Below are positions 1 to 8,509 of a DNA stretch of 40,276 nucleotides, in pieces. The stretch comes from Candidatus Gastranaerophilales bacterium (GTDB taxonomy: Bacteria; Cyanobacteriota; Vampirovibrionia; Gastranaerophilales; Gastranaerophilaceae). Position 1 is the stretch's first letter, and each line of letters opens with the position of its first letter. A program made the position numbers and the translations under genes. The notes below the pieces were generated by a model. It had not been told where the DNA came from, did not search any database, and saw nothing but the letters and a program-made list of their open reading frames with translations. The stretch lies in assembly GCA_944325655.1 (NCBI GenBank), contig CALVAW010000017.1, positions 1 through 40,276 of the forward strand, written 5' to 3'.

Positions 1-175
1 TTCCTGCCATAGTCGGCATTTTCTTGAGGAATTTCTGCCGTAATTTATACATTACTACATCAAGAGATGTTGTCAAGGATGAATTAATAATAATCTAATT
101 CTTGATTTTAGTAACACATATTATGGAATAATTTATCCCATATAATTATATAGTATTACATAAAAATATATTTTC

Positions 176-205
176 AACTTTGTAAAATTATTATTTACAA
201 AAGTT
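176..205 (-). terminator. Weak stem-loop after serC
   Basis: An imperfect inverted repeat lies just past the serC stop on the minus strand. The arms AACTTTGTAAA and TTTACAAAAGTT pair with one bulged base and a loop of about seven. It is followed on the minus strand by AT-rich rather than purely T-rich sequence, so it may be a weak terminator or only a 3' stabilising stem. The remaining bases 1-175 hold nothing that I can assign. Confidence 0.35.
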
Positions 206-211
206 TATATT

Positions 212-1309
212 TTATTTTGTGTTTTCTTTTTCAAATTTTTCCATAAACTCAACAAGTTTTTTAACTCCGTCGATTGGCATTGCATTGTATAATGAAGCAC
301 GCATTCCGCCGACGGTTCTATGTCCCTTGAGCTGCAATAATCCGTTTTTGGCAGATTCTTCAATAAATTTCTTATCAAGTTCTTCCGAGCCGGTAATAAA
401 AGGTATATTCATTAAAGATCTTGAGTTTTTCTCAACAGTACCTTTAAAAAGATTAGATTTATCAAGAAAATCATATAGAATTGCTGCTTTTTTCAGATTT
501 ATTTCTTTCATTTTTTCCAGTCCGCCAATATTTTTGAGCCATTTGAAAACTAAGCCGCAAATATATATTCCGTATGCAGGCGGAGTATTATATAAGCTGT
601 TATTATCGGCATGGATTTTATAGTTTAGCATTGTAGGACACCATGACGGTAAATCATCTCTGAGTAAATCATCTTTTATAATTACTATTTGAACTCCTGC
701 GGGTCCCACATTTTTTTGTACCCCTGCAAAAATTAAACCGTATTTTGCAATATCTACAGGTTCTGATAAAAAACAAGATGACATATCCGAGACCAATGTT
801 TTTCCTTTGGTGTTAGGTAATGTTTTAAATTTAGTTCCGTATATTGTATTATTTTCGCAAATATATACATAATCTGCGTTTGATGAAATATTTAAGTCGG
901 AGCAATCGGGAATGTATGAGAAATTTTTATCTTCAGAAGATGCTATTTTATTAATTTTTCCATATTTTTGAGCTTCTATATAGGCTTTTTTTGCCCATTG
1001 ACCTGTTACAATGTAATCTGCAATTCCGTTTTTAAGTAAATTTATGGGCACCATTGAAAATTGAAGATGTGCACCACCCTGTAAAAAGAGGACTTTATAG
1101 CTTTCCGGAATGTTTAAAAGTTCTCTAAGGTCTTTTTCTGCTGTTTTTATTATATTGTCATATACTTTACTGCGGTGAGACATTTCCATGACAGACATGC
1201 CTGAACTTTGATAATTCAGCATTTCGTCTCTTGCTGTTTCAAGAACTTCTACCGGTAAAACAGCAGGGCCTGCCGAGAAATTATAGACCCTATTATAATT
1301 GTTTGCCAT
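212..1309 (-). CDS. serC: Phosphoserine aminotransferase
   Basis: PLP-dependent class V aminotransferase that converts 3-phosphohydroxypyruvate and glutamate to O-phosphoserine and 2-oxoglutarate, the second step of serine synthesis (and 4-phosphohydroxythreonine in B6 synthesis); cytosolic homodimer. The 365-residue length is normal for SerC. The N-terminal YNFSAGPAVLP, the phosphate-binding LFLQGGAHLQF (about 74-84) and the Schiff-base lysine in FAGVQKNVGPAG (Lys199) are all present, with the family ending GGMRASLYNAMP. The start is supported by a strong GGGGAGA ribosome site upstream and a good promoter. It appears monocistronic; serA and serB are not in the window. Confidence 0.96.
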   Translation of the reverse strand: MANNYNRVYNFSAGPAVLPVEVLETARDEMLNYQSSGMSVMEMSHRSKVYDNIIKTAEKDLRELLNIPESYKVLFLQGGAHLQFSMVPINLLKNGIADYIVTGQWAKKAYIEAQKYGKINKIASSEDKNFSYIPDCSDLNISSNADYVYICENNTIYGTKFKTLPNTKGKTLVSDMSSCFLSEPVDIAKYGLIFAGVQKNVGPAGVQIVIIKDDLLRDDLPSWCPTMLNYKIHADNNSLYNTPPAYGIYICGLVFKWLKNIGGLEKMKEINLKKAAILYDFLDKSNLFKGTVEKNSRSLMNIPFITGSEELDKKFIEESAKNGLLQLKGHRTVGGMRASLYNAMPIDGVKKLVEFMEKFEKENTK

Positions 1310-1337
1310 TTTGTATCTCCCCTTATTTACTAGGGTT

Positions 1338-1366
1338 ATTATATTTTAAAATTTATTATCTGGCAA
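1338..1366 (-). promoter_or_regulatory. serC promoter
   Basis: On the minus strand TTGCCA, 17 bases, then TATAAT: one mismatch to the sigma-70-type consensus. The predicted start lies about 20 bases before the serC ATG, leaving room for the GGGGAG ribosome site. Confidence 0.7.
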
Positions 1367-1382
1367 ACAATTTAAGTTAAAA

Positions 1383-2165
1383 TTAATATATTTCTTCTTC
1401 CCCGAATTGATTTGCTGTTGTGTATCTGTCTTCAAGTTTTCCGTTAATATATTCATTTACTCGGTATATGTTGTCTTCTTCGTCATAACTCCATTTTTTT
1501 GAATATGTGTCACAAGTTCCTAATAATAATCCAAAGATGTTGTCAGCCGTTATTTTTTCCCAAGAATCTCCGCATATTACTTTTCCGCCGGGCTTTAATG
1601 CCACTTCTTCATATACATCAATAGTTCCATCCAGTCTGTAGTCGCCTTCATAAGTTATTTTTGATAAAACATCAAATTCATCGTAATAAAATTTTTCCGT
1701 GCCGCCGTTTTTGATATCTACGTTGGAATTTTCGTTTTGGCTTGTTGTGTTTAATTGAATTAATTTTCCTTCTTCGTCATATATATATTCATAATATTCT
1801 GTTTTATCTATAAGATTATCTCCATTTATATCTATTCTGTGCAATTCACTTGCAAGTCTGTCTTGTTCATCGTATGCAAAGGACATTTCCGTATAACTTA
1901 CATTTCTTCCGTTTTTAAAAGCGTCTTCGCATATTGCGGCATTTATTAATTTGCCTTCTTCATCATAGAAATATTTAAGACTTTTGCCAATTAAATCATT
2001 TTCATTGCTTTTTGCCTCGATTACATTTCCGTTTTCATCATATGTTAAAATTGTATTTGACCTTGACCAGAAGTATGTTCCCAAGGAATTATCTTCTATT
2101 GGATCTGGTCTGTCTAAATTTGGAAAATAATAAGAACTTTTAAAGCTTAATTCTATATTATTCAT
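1383..2165 (-). CDS. YD-repeat protein with EF-hand-like loops
   Basis: Unassigned 260-residue protein. It contains six spaced YDE motifs of the YDEEGKLI / YDENGNVI type (residues 42, 67, 98, 129, 161, 227), resembling the YD/RHS-like beta repeat that forms extended beta structures. Between repeats sit two loops matching the calcium-binding EF-hand pattern: DINGDNLIDKTE (112-123, with D/N at 1, 3, 5, D at 9 and E at 12) and DYRLDGTIDVYE (175-186, Arg at position 3). There is no signal peptide and no transmembrane segment, so by sequence it is cytosolic or exported by a non-Sec route. An AAGGAG ribosome site precedes the ATG. Downstream is the serC promoter. Function unknown; calcium binding is inference only. 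Confidence 0.8.
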   Translation of the reverse strand: MNNIELSFKSSYYFPNLDRPDPIEDNSLGTYFWSRSNTILTYDENGNVIEAKSNENDLIGKSLKYFYDEEGKLINAAICEDAFKNGRNVSYTEMSFAYDEQDRLASELHRIDINGDNLIDKTEYYEYIYDEEGKLIQLNTTSQNENSNVDIKNGGTEKFYYDEFDVLSKITYEGDYRLDGTIDVYEEVALKPGGKVICGDSWEKITADNIFGLLLGTCDTYSKKWSYDEEDNIYRVNEYINGKLEDRYTTANQFGEEEIY

Positions 2166-2261
2166 TTTATTTCTCCTTAAATATCCATGTTAAATTTTTT
2201 ATAATTAAATAAAGTATTTTGAGAAATAAAAATTGCCTAAAAATTATATATTTTTTATATA

Positions 2262-2283
2262 ATGTTATAAAATTTTATAACAT
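2262..2283. promoter_or_regulatory. 22-bp perfect palindrome
   Basis: A perfect 11+11 palindrome, half-site ATGTTATAAAA, lies between miaB (ending at 2298) and the YD-repeat gene (starting at 2165). On the minus strand it is followed closely by a TATATAAT-like box, so it could be an operator for the YD-repeat gene. It could also fold as an AT-rich stem with an AATT loop behind miaB, but there is no clean T-tract. Confidence 0.4.
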
Positions 2284-2297
2284 TTTTGTTGCTTATT

Positions 2298-3596
2298 TTA
2301 TTCGCTTTTTCCAAAACAACACCATGTTGAAACACGTTCAATTTTTACATTTACAAACTGACCTATTTCGTAATTTTTATTGTCTGTGATGTGCACTACT
2401 TTATTGTTTCTTGTTCTTCCTTGATATACACCATCTTTTATATTATCAATTAATACTTCCATGGTTTTATTTATATATTTTTTGTTTGATTTCAAATGCG
2501 CTTCTTTGACTTTGTCATTTAATATTGCGAGTCTTCTTTTCTTTTCATTTTCTTCAATAAATAAATCGGTCATTTTGCCCGCTTTTGTAATGGGACGGGG
2601 AGAATATGCGGCAGTATTTGAATAATCAAGTTGTAATTCATCAATAGCTCTTATTGTATCCATAAATTCTTTTTCGGTTTCTCCCGGGAAGCCTGCTATA
2701 AAATCTGAAGTTATAGTAACATTTTTAATATTTTTTCTTATTTTTTCAACTATTTCTTTATATTGTTCAACATTGTAACGCCTGTTCATAGCTTTTAAAA
2801 TTCTATCATTACCGGATTGCATTGGTATATGAAAACATTCGCAAATTTTATCTGCGTTTTTCACCGTTTCTATTACTTCATCCGTAATGTCGGTCGGATA
2901 TGAACTTGTAAATCTTATTCTGAATTTTCCTTCAAGTTTATCTAGTTCTTGTAATAATTTAGCGAAATTTGGCTTGCCTTCTAAATTTTTTCCATAACTG
3001 TCAACATTTTGACCAAGTAAAGTTATTTCTTTATAGCCTTGAGAAAGAATATTTTCTGCTTCTTTAACAATTGCTCCGATTTCTCTTGAACGTTCGCGTC
3101 CTCTGGTATATGGTACAACGCAATATGAACAAAAATTATTGCAGCCTTCCATTATTGATAACCAAGCATTTACGCCTTTCTCTCTTTTTATATTATAGTT
3201 TTTATCTTCGCAAAAATAATCTTTTGTTGCGCAAATTCTTTCATTTTCAATTTTTTTCAGTAAATCAGGAAGTTCGTAAATATTTTGCGGACCTACCACC
3301 AAATCTAAATACGGGAATTTTTTTAACAGTTTTTCGCCTTCTAATTGTGCAACGCAGCCGGCGATAACTATTTTTGCCTGTTTGTTTTCTTTTTTTATTC
3401 TTCCCCAATTGCCGAGGCGAGAATATGCTTTATCGGCTGATAGTTGTCTTATGGCACATGTGTTTACAATGTATAAATCAGCATTTGATTCTTCTTTTGT
3501 TTGTATGTAATCAAAATGAGTTAGCATGCCCAAAATACGCTCTGTATCATATTTGTTCATTTGACAGCCGAGAGTATCAATATATACTTTTTTCAT
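2298..3596 (-). CDS. miaB: tRNA-2-methylthio-N6-dimethylallyladenosine synthase MiaB
   Basis: Radical SAM methylthiotransferase that adds the 2-methylthio group to i6A37 of tRNAs reading UNN codons. The 432 residues show the full layout: an N-terminal UPF0004 domain with the three cluster cysteines C11 (DTLGCQMNKYD), C47 (NTCAIR) and C81 (AGCVAQ); the radical SAM CxxxCxxC at C152/C156/C159 (EGCNNFCSYCVVPYTRGRE); and a C-terminal TRAM-like region (MEVLIDNIKDGVYQGRTRN). The NTCAIR and VVPYTRG signatures favour MiaB over MtaB or RimO. Its ATG overlaps the TGA of the upstream synthase gene (ATGA), indicating translational coupling. Confidence 0.96.
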   Translation of the reverse strand: MKKVYIDTLGCQMNKYDTERILGMLTHFDYIQTKEESNADLYIVNTCAIRQLSADKAYSRLGNWGRIKKENKQAKIVIAGCVAQLEGEKLLKKFPYLDLVVGPQNIYELPDLLKKIENERICATKDYFCEDKNYNIKREKGVNAWLSIMEGCNNFCSYCVVPYTRGRERSREIGAIVKEAENILSQGYKEITLLGQNVDSYGKNLEGKPNFAKLLQELDKLEGKFRIRFTSSYPTDITDEVIETVKNADKICECFHIPMQSGNDRILKAMNRRYNVEQYKEIVEKIRKNIKNVTITSDFIAGFPGETEKEFMDTIRAIDELQLDYSNTAAYSPRPITKAGKMTDLFIEENEKKRRLAILNDKVKEAHLKSNKKYINKTMEVLIDNIKDGVYQGRTRNNKVVHITDNKNYEIGQFVNVKIERVSTWCCFGKSE

Positions 3597-4897
3597 ATTA
3601 TATGTGCTCCGGGGACATGTTCCAGTCTCTCCATTCTTTCTTTGAGAGCTCCGGATGGAGAATAATACGGATCTACAGTCATTATTTTTGCTGCTATATC
3701 GGGATAAAAATATATAAATCTTAATTCACTGTCGGTTAGAGGTTTTTGAGTATGAACATTAGCGTATCTGGCAAGTTCCAAGATGTTTCTTGCTTCGTTT
3801 TCGTCATGAAATTCTAATTCAAGCCCTTGATATACGTTTCTAAAACCCTTTATTCCTCCGTATTCGCCGATTGTAATCATTCTTCCGGTTTCAATTATTT
3901 CCGGTTCGCCTCTTCCTAATTCTTCAAAGTCATAAAGCTCATAGTTTCTTCTGTCTTTTAGAGCACCATCTGCATGAATTCCAGATTCATGTGCAAAAGC
4001 ATTCGCACCGACTGCAACCTGATTAATCGGTATGGGAACACCAAAAGCATAACTTGTATATTTTGCAAGCTTCCAAGCTTTTGAAATATCAATTTGAGGA
4101 TCTATTTTATATTTGTTTTTAAAACCACTTGATTTTGTGATTGCAAGCAAGCATGATACTAAATCGGCATTACCCGCTCTTTCTCCCATGCCGTTTATAG
4201 CTGTATTTATCCAAGCGTCAACTCCTGCATCTATAGCTGCTTTTGCTCCCATAACAGAACATGCTGTTGCCATACCTAAATCGTTATGAAAATGAAGCTC
4301 GATATCCATTTTTGTTTCTTTAGCTATTGCATATATTCTGTCATAGGCATTTGTCGGGTCGTCATATCCCAGCGTGTCGCAGTATCTAAATCTTGCGGCA
4401 CCGTATTTTTTGCATTCCTTTGCGTATTCAATTAAATATTCCAAATCCGATCTTGAGGCATCTTCTGCGTTTACCCCGATTATTTTTGCATTTTGACTGA
4501 CAGCTTCATTTATAGCTTCCAGTGTATCGTTTAATATATCTTTTTGATTTTTTTTGCCTTGATATTTGCCGGCTATCATTTGATTTGAGGTTGATTGACT
4601 TAAATTTATATATTTAAGTTTAGGAACATTATTGAACGATTCCTTAACATCACTTTTAATTGCTCTCATCCATCCTGAAAGTTTTGTTTTGTTTATAACA
4701 CCTCTTTCCACAAGTTCGAGATTGCCGTTTAAATAGTTGATTTCGTGTTGTGTTGTAGGAAATCCAAATTCGGATTGATTGATTCCCATTTCGTTCAACA
4801 TAAGATTAATAATTGTTTTTTCAAGCTTAGCAAGTCCCAATCTTGAAGTCTGTACGCCGTCTCTGTTTGTTACATCTACAAATTTTATATAGTTCAT
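3593..4897 (-). CDS. Homocitrate / 2-isopropylmalate synthase family protein
   Basis: DRE-TIM metallolyase that would condense acetyl-CoA with a 2-oxo acid. The N-terminal TIM barrel carries R12-D13 (VTNRDGVQ), E145 (VNAEDASRSDL) and the metal-binding H202xH204 (ELHFHNDLG), followed by GMGERAGNADL and AHESGIHADG, the linker that covers the active site in isopropylmalate and homocitrate synthases. At 434 residues it is longer than a bare NifV type (about 380) and shorter than LeuA (about 510), so it lacks a full LeuA regulatory domain. The catalytic loop reads TNRDGVQ rather than the usual TLRDGEQ. Substrate cannot be assigned: homocitrate, isopropylmalate and citramalate are all possible. First gene of a two-gene operon with miaB; GAGG ribosome site before ATG. 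Confidence 0.85.
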   Translation of the reverse strand: MNYIKFVDVTNRDGVQTSRLGLAKLEKTIINLMLNEMGINQSEFGFPTTQHEINYLNGNLELVERGVINKTKLSGWMRAIKSDVKESFNNVPKLKYINLSQSTSNQMIAGKYQGKKNQKDILNDTLEAINEAVSQNAKIIGVNAEDASRSDLEYLIEYAKECKKYGAARFRYCDTLGYDDPTNAYDRIYAIAKETKMDIELHFHNDLGMATACSVMGAKAAIDAGVDAWINTAINGMGERAGNADLVSCLLAITKSSGFKNKYKIDPQIDISKAWKLAKYTSYAFGVPIPINQVAVGANAFAHESGIHADGALKDRRNYELYDFEELGRGEPEIIETGRMITIGEYGGIKGFRNVYQGLELEFHDENEARNILELARYANVHTQKPLTDSELRFIYFYPDIAAKIMTVDPYYSPSGALKERMERLEHVPGAHII

Positions 4898-4925
4898 ATA
4901 GTCCTCAATAAAATATTTTAAAAAA

Positions 4926-4934
4926 ATTATATCA
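4926..4934 (-). promoter_or_regulatory. Extended -10 promoter of the synthase-miaB operon
   Basis: On the minus strand TGA followed by TATAAT, an extended -10 (TGnTATAAT), about 30 bases before the ATG. There is no convincing -35, as is common with extended -10 elements. Confidence 0.5.
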
Positions 4935-5005
4935 CAATGAAAAAATAACTTTATGTTTAATTTATGTTACAAATAATTCATATTGAGGGTTGCATTATTT
5001 TTAAA

Positions 5006-5035
5006 TTGTATTAGAATAATCGTATAGATTATAAT
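5006..5035 (+). promoter_or_regulatory. Promoter of the 271-aa membrane protein gene
   Basis: TTGTAT, an 18-base spacer and TATAAT, with a predicted start near 5042 and a GAGG ribosome site at 5057-5060 ahead of the GTG. Confidence 0.6.
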
Positions 5036-5065
5036 TATGGTTTTTAGTCATCTTTTGAGGTAAAA

Positions 5066-5881
5066 GTGCAAATAAATAATCTTTTAAATTGTTGCAAACC
5101 AAGACACTTTGGTAATAGTGCAACTGAAAGTTGTCCAGAGGGGAAAAGATTGCGATATAAGCATTACGAGGAGATGGACAACGATACTTTAAGTAAATTA
5201 TGTCTTAAAAAAGCATACGATACGGCGCAAAACAGCAAAAAAATGCGAATTCGAAATTTAATACCTGCATTAGCAGTGGGCGCAATAGGAACAAGTGTAG
5301 CAATAACCCAACCCGGAAAACTGGCAAATAAACTTGCTTATGGGTTGGGTTTTTTAGCCATTACAGGCGGAGTCGGTGCTCTTTCTAAAAAAGTAACTTC
5401 TTTAGCGGATGAAATCGGCTCTGTTAAAAAAGGCAATGGCAAGGATGATTCAGCAAATAAAAAAGCGGCAAGATTTGGTTTTACCGCAGGTTTTTTAGCT
5501 ATGGGTGCAGCACTTTTAGCTTTATGCTCTGCACCTAAGCTTATGGCTAGCATGGCAACAAAGCATCCGCAAAATAAATTGATTAGATTTATAGCTTCAG
5601 AGAAAGATAAATTGGCTGCTGAAATTAACGATTCAAAATTAGGAAAATTTGTTGAAAATAAATTAAATCCCTTCTTAAAGAAGAATCCAAAAACAGAAAA
5701 AGCTTTGGATATTTTTGCTCCGATAGCTGCTGTTTTGGGTTTTGTTCCTATTTATTCAAAATTAACTAAAAGTATCTCTGATGATATAAGAAAAAATGCA
5801 ACCGATAATTTCTTTAAAGCTAAGTTAATTCAAAAAAAAGCAAAAGAACATTTTGATAAAATCGAAGCTCAGGAAGTTTAA
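5066..5881 (+). CDS. Four-helix membrane protein, lineage-type unknown
   Basis: Not recognised as a named family. GTG start, chosen because TTTTGAGG stands five bases before it. The 271 residues begin with a polar, Cys-containing N-terminus (NLLNCCKPRHFGNS) without a signal peptide. Four hydrophobic segments follow near 64-82, 88-106, 136-156 and 214-231, joined by lysine-rich loops, with a basic amphipathic C-terminal tail (about 240-265). The alternation of helix pairs and charged coils resembles each half of the 587-residue protein at 19674-21437, though I see no long identity. Single gene with its own promoter and terminator. Likely an inner-membrane protein; role unknown. Confidence 0.8.
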   Translation: MQINNLLNCCKPRHFGNSATESCPEGKRLRYKHYEEMDNDTLSKLCLKKAYDTAQNSKKMRIRNLIPALAVGAIGTSVAITQPGKLANKLAYGLGFLAITGGVGALSKKVTSLADEIGSVKKGNGKDDSANKKAARFGFTAGFLAMGAALLALCSAPKLMASMATKHPQNKLIRFIASEKDKLAAEINDSKLGKFVENKLNPFLKKNPKTEKALDIFAPIAAVLGFVPIYSKLTKSISDDIRKNATDNFFKAKLIQKKAKEHFDKIEAQEV

Positions 5882-5898
5882 TATAAAAATATGTTTTT

Positions 5899-5931
5899 AA
5901 AAAATGAGCTCTTTTAAAGAGCTCATTTTTT
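5899..5931. terminator. Bidirectional terminator
   Basis: Stem ATGAGCTC / GAGCTCAT with a seven-base TTTTAAA loop, flanked by an A-run on the left and a T-run on the right. It can terminate the plus-strand membrane-protein gene and, read the other way, the minus-strand glycosyltransferase gene that ends three bases further on. Confidence 0.9.
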
Positions 5932-5933
5932 AC

Positions 5934-7628
5934 TTAGTGTAATGTGTCTTTATATATTTTGTATACTTTACCGGATTTAATTTCTTTAAATTCTTTCTTA
6001 TCATCCAGATCTGTTATTTTTGTTCTTGTCAGAATATAGACATTTTTGCGTTTATTTTTCTCAATGTAGTCTATAAGTTCATCATAGTTATCTTTGTTGC
6101 TTGTTACTATATATTTTATTTTTTTCTTCGGATTTAAAATAGAATATTTTGCACTAAAACCGTAGGTTACGGTTTGGGAATTTTTTTGTTTGTTTATAAA
6201 AGCCGCATATTCTTCAAGTTCATCTTGTGCGAAACTTGTGTAGTACGGTATACCAAAGTCGCATGTTACATATACTGCACCAATCATTAGCGCAAGATGA
6301 AAAACAAAGGTTTGCAAAAGCCTTTCTTTTTTAATTGAATCAAATGTATATAACGAAATTATAAATATGTATATTAATGACGGAAAAGCAAATGTTGTAG
6401 CATTGTCTATATAGAATTCTATATTTTCGGGTAATACCGCTTTATATACAAGTGCAAAAATAAGTCCTAAAAAGGAAATTGTTGCAAATAAGATTGAATT
6501 AATATAATTAGATATCTTTAATTCTTTTTTGTTTTCTCCGTATTGAATGGCTCTATACCATAAATTTCCAATTATAAGCGAAAGAGCCGGAAACATTGTT
6601 AAAATATAAGGCGGAAGTTTTGTGCTTGCACATGAGAAAAACAAAAAGACACAAATTGCATAAGTATACGCAAATATCATAGCCTTTTTGTCCGGAGTAT
6701 CTATATAGAAATGTTTTTTAAATTTGATTTTAGCTATAAGTTTTTTTATGTCCTTTATTACTACTACTATAAAATTAAAAGTCCAAGGAATGAGTCCGGC
6801 AAGCACAATGGGGACATAAAATAAAAACGGTTGTTTTCTTCCGAGACCTTCTGAATTTAGTAGTCTTGCAAAATGATGTTTTAAAATATACATATTTATC
6901 CAATCGGCACCGTATGCTTTGTAAATCATAATATGCCATGGCAGCGAAATTATAAGAAACAGTGCTAATCCCGGTAGAATATATATTGGTTTAAATATTT
7001 CTTTAAGTTTTCCAAAGGTCAAATATGTGAAAAATACTACTAAAGAAGGTACGGCCAGTCCTATAAAACCTTTTGCAAGTATAGATATTGCCATGAAAAT
7101 ATAGCCTAAATACCAGTATATTTTTTTTCTTTTTTCTTTTTCTTCAAATAAAGGCAGAACTGCAAAATAAATTGCACACATGGAAAATACCATAAAATTA
7201 AGATCAAGAATTGCAACATGGGTAAAAACTAAAAACCAAGCAGATGCCAATAAAACGCTTGCGCTTAAAAATCCATATAATTTATCATTAAGAATTTTTT
7301 TAGCAAAGAAATATGTAAATAATACTCCGAAGCTTCCAACAAAGCCCGTTGCAAAACGGCTTGCAAAAATACTTTGTGCATTAAAAAACTTAAAAGACAG
7401 CACATTTAGCCAGAAATACAGAGGAGGTTTTTCTAAAAACGGTTCAAAGTTTAATATCGGTGTTAAGTATTCTTTTGTTAAATACATATACTTGCTCATA
7501 TTTACATATCGTGTTTCATCGATATCTATGAGGGGGTATATTCCTATGTTTGAAAATATAAAAAGAATGCAACCTAATATTAGTACTAAAATATAGCAAG
7601 GTTCTATATCTATTTTTTTGTCTTTCAT
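5934..7628 (-). CDS. ArnT/PMT-type (GT39/GT83) membrane glycosyltransferase
   Basis: Polytopic C-type glycosyltransferase of 564 residues with about a dozen hydrophobic segments. The first extracytoplasmic loop holds the acidic catalytic motif IDIDETRY and the family block PFLEKPPLYFWLN. Later come ILAKGFIGLAVP and SCASTKLPPYILTMFPAL, both typical of the ArnT / 4-amino-arabinose transferase and YycA-like group. The C-terminus (about 460-564) is a soluble domain, as in ArnT. It would transfer a sugar from a polyprenyl-phosphate donor to lipid A, a glycan or protein; the substrate cannot be read from sequence. It starts directly after the mazG stop (TAAATG) and ends against the shared terminator. 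Confidence 0.85.
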   Translation of the reverse strand: MKDKKIDIEPCYILVLILGCILFIFSNIGIYPLIDIDETRYVNMSKYMYLTKEYLTPILNFEPFLEKPPLYFWLNVLSFKFFNAQSIFASRFATGFVGSFGVLFTYFFAKKILNDKLYGFLSASVLLASAWFLVFTHVAILDLNFMVFSMCAIYFAVLPLFEEKEKRKKIYWYLGYIFMAISILAKGFIGLAVPSLVVFFTYLTFGKLKEIFKPIYILPGLALFLIISLPWHIMIYKAYGADWINMYILKHHFARLLNSEGLGRKQPFLFYVPIVLAGLIPWTFNFIVVVIKDIKKLIAKIKFKKHFYIDTPDKKAMIFAYTYAICVFLFFSCASTKLPPYILTMFPALSLIIGNLWYRAIQYGENKKELKISNYINSILFATISFLGLIFALVYKAVLPENIEFYIDNATTFAFPSLIYIFIISLYTFDSIKKERLLQTFVFHLALMIGAVYVTCDFGIPYYTSFAQDELEEYAAFINKQKNSQTVTYGFSAKYSILNPKKKIKYIVTSNKDNYDELIDYIEKNKRKNVYILTRTKITDLDDKKEFKEIKSGKVYKIYKDTLH

Positions 7629-8390
7629 TTATTCCTCTTTTTCTGTAAGATTTTTTGCTTTTGTCCAAAGATTGTTATATTCTTCAAAACTAAGTTCACA
7701 TAATTTTTTTTCAGATAATTCTTCCAATTTATTGAATCTTTTTATAAATTTTTTGTTTGCTTTACAAAGTGCAAGTTCAGGATCTATATCATTCCATCTT
7801 GCAAGATTGACAAGCGAAAATAGAATATCGTCCATTTCTTCTTCTTTTTCATCTTTTGTTTTTGCGTTTTTAAATTCTTGAATTTCACTTAAAAAACACT
7901 GTTCTACCTGTTCTTTATTTTTCCATTCAAACCCTGCCCTTGCAGCTTTTTTTGATATTTTCATGCAATATAAAAGAGCAGGAAGTGTTGATGGGATGCC
8001 GTCAAGTATTTTTTTTCTTTCCTTTTTTTCTTTTGCTTTAAGTTTTTCCCAATTTTGGAGTATTTTTTTTGTGTCTGTTGTTTTTTCGCCACCAAATACA
8101 TGAGGATGTCGGTGTATAAGTTTTTCATTTAAAGTTTTAGCCACGTCTTCAATTGTGAATTCCTTATTGTCATCTGCTATTTGACAGTGTAGTACGACCT
8201 GTAAAAGAACATCGCCAAGTTCTTCTTTTAGATGTTCCGTATTATTTTCATCTATTGCTTCTGCTGCTTCGTATGCTTCTTCCAACATGTTTTGTCTTAT
8301 TGTTTTGTGGGTTTGCGCTCTATCCCATTCACATCCTTCCGGAGAACGAAGCATTTTTACAGTTTCAATTAATTTTTTAAGATAACTCAT
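7629..8390 (-). CDS. mazG: Nucleoside triphosphate pyrophosphohydrolase MazG
   Basis: Hydrolyses (d)NTPs to NMP and pyrophosphate, a housecleaning enzyme. At 253 residues it matches the two-domain MazG. The first domain has the Mg-binding pattern EEAYEAAEAID followed by EELGDVLLQVVLHCQIAD and HPHVFGG. The second repeats the logic more weakly (IQEFKNAKTKDEKEEEMDDILFSLVNLARW). The opening GCEWDRAQTHKTI matches the conserved CPWDxxQTHxSL block. First gene of a two-gene minus-strand operon with the glycosyltransferase, which is probably a coincidental pairing. Confidence 0.95.
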   Translation of the reverse strand: MSYLKKLIETVKMLRSPEGCEWDRAQTHKTIRQNMLEEAYEAAEAIDENNTEHLKEELGDVLLQVVLHCQIADDNKEFTIEDVAKTLNEKLIHRHPHVFGGEKTTDTKKILQNWEKLKAKEKKERKKILDGIPSTLPALLYCMKISKKAARAGFEWKNKEQVEQCFLSEIQEFKNAKTKDEKEEEMDDILFSLVNLARWNDIDPELALCKANKKFIKRFNKLEELSEKKLCELSFEEYNNLWTKAKNLTEKEE

Positions 8391-8417
8391 TATTCACCGT
8401 TAAATAAGATATATTTT

Positions 8418-8426
8418 AATATACCA
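8418..8426 (-). promoter_or_regulatory. Candidate mazG promoter
   Basis: On the minus strand TGG followed by TATATT, an extended -10-like element placed about 30 bases before the mazG ATG. No clear -35 box. Confidence 0.4.
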
Positions 8427-8509
8427 TAGATATAATTTTTTATACTTTACTAAACTGATTTTTAAGTTAGAATTAACTAATGATTGTTTTAGACTATTAG
8501 AGGAGGATT

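Noticed and set aside
1-52. Possible minus-strand partial gene beginning MYKLRQKFLKKMPTMAG and running off the left edge.
   Set aside because: Only 17 codons, no ribosome site, and the TTGACA at 71-76 would place its -10 over the ATG, so I cannot support a start here.
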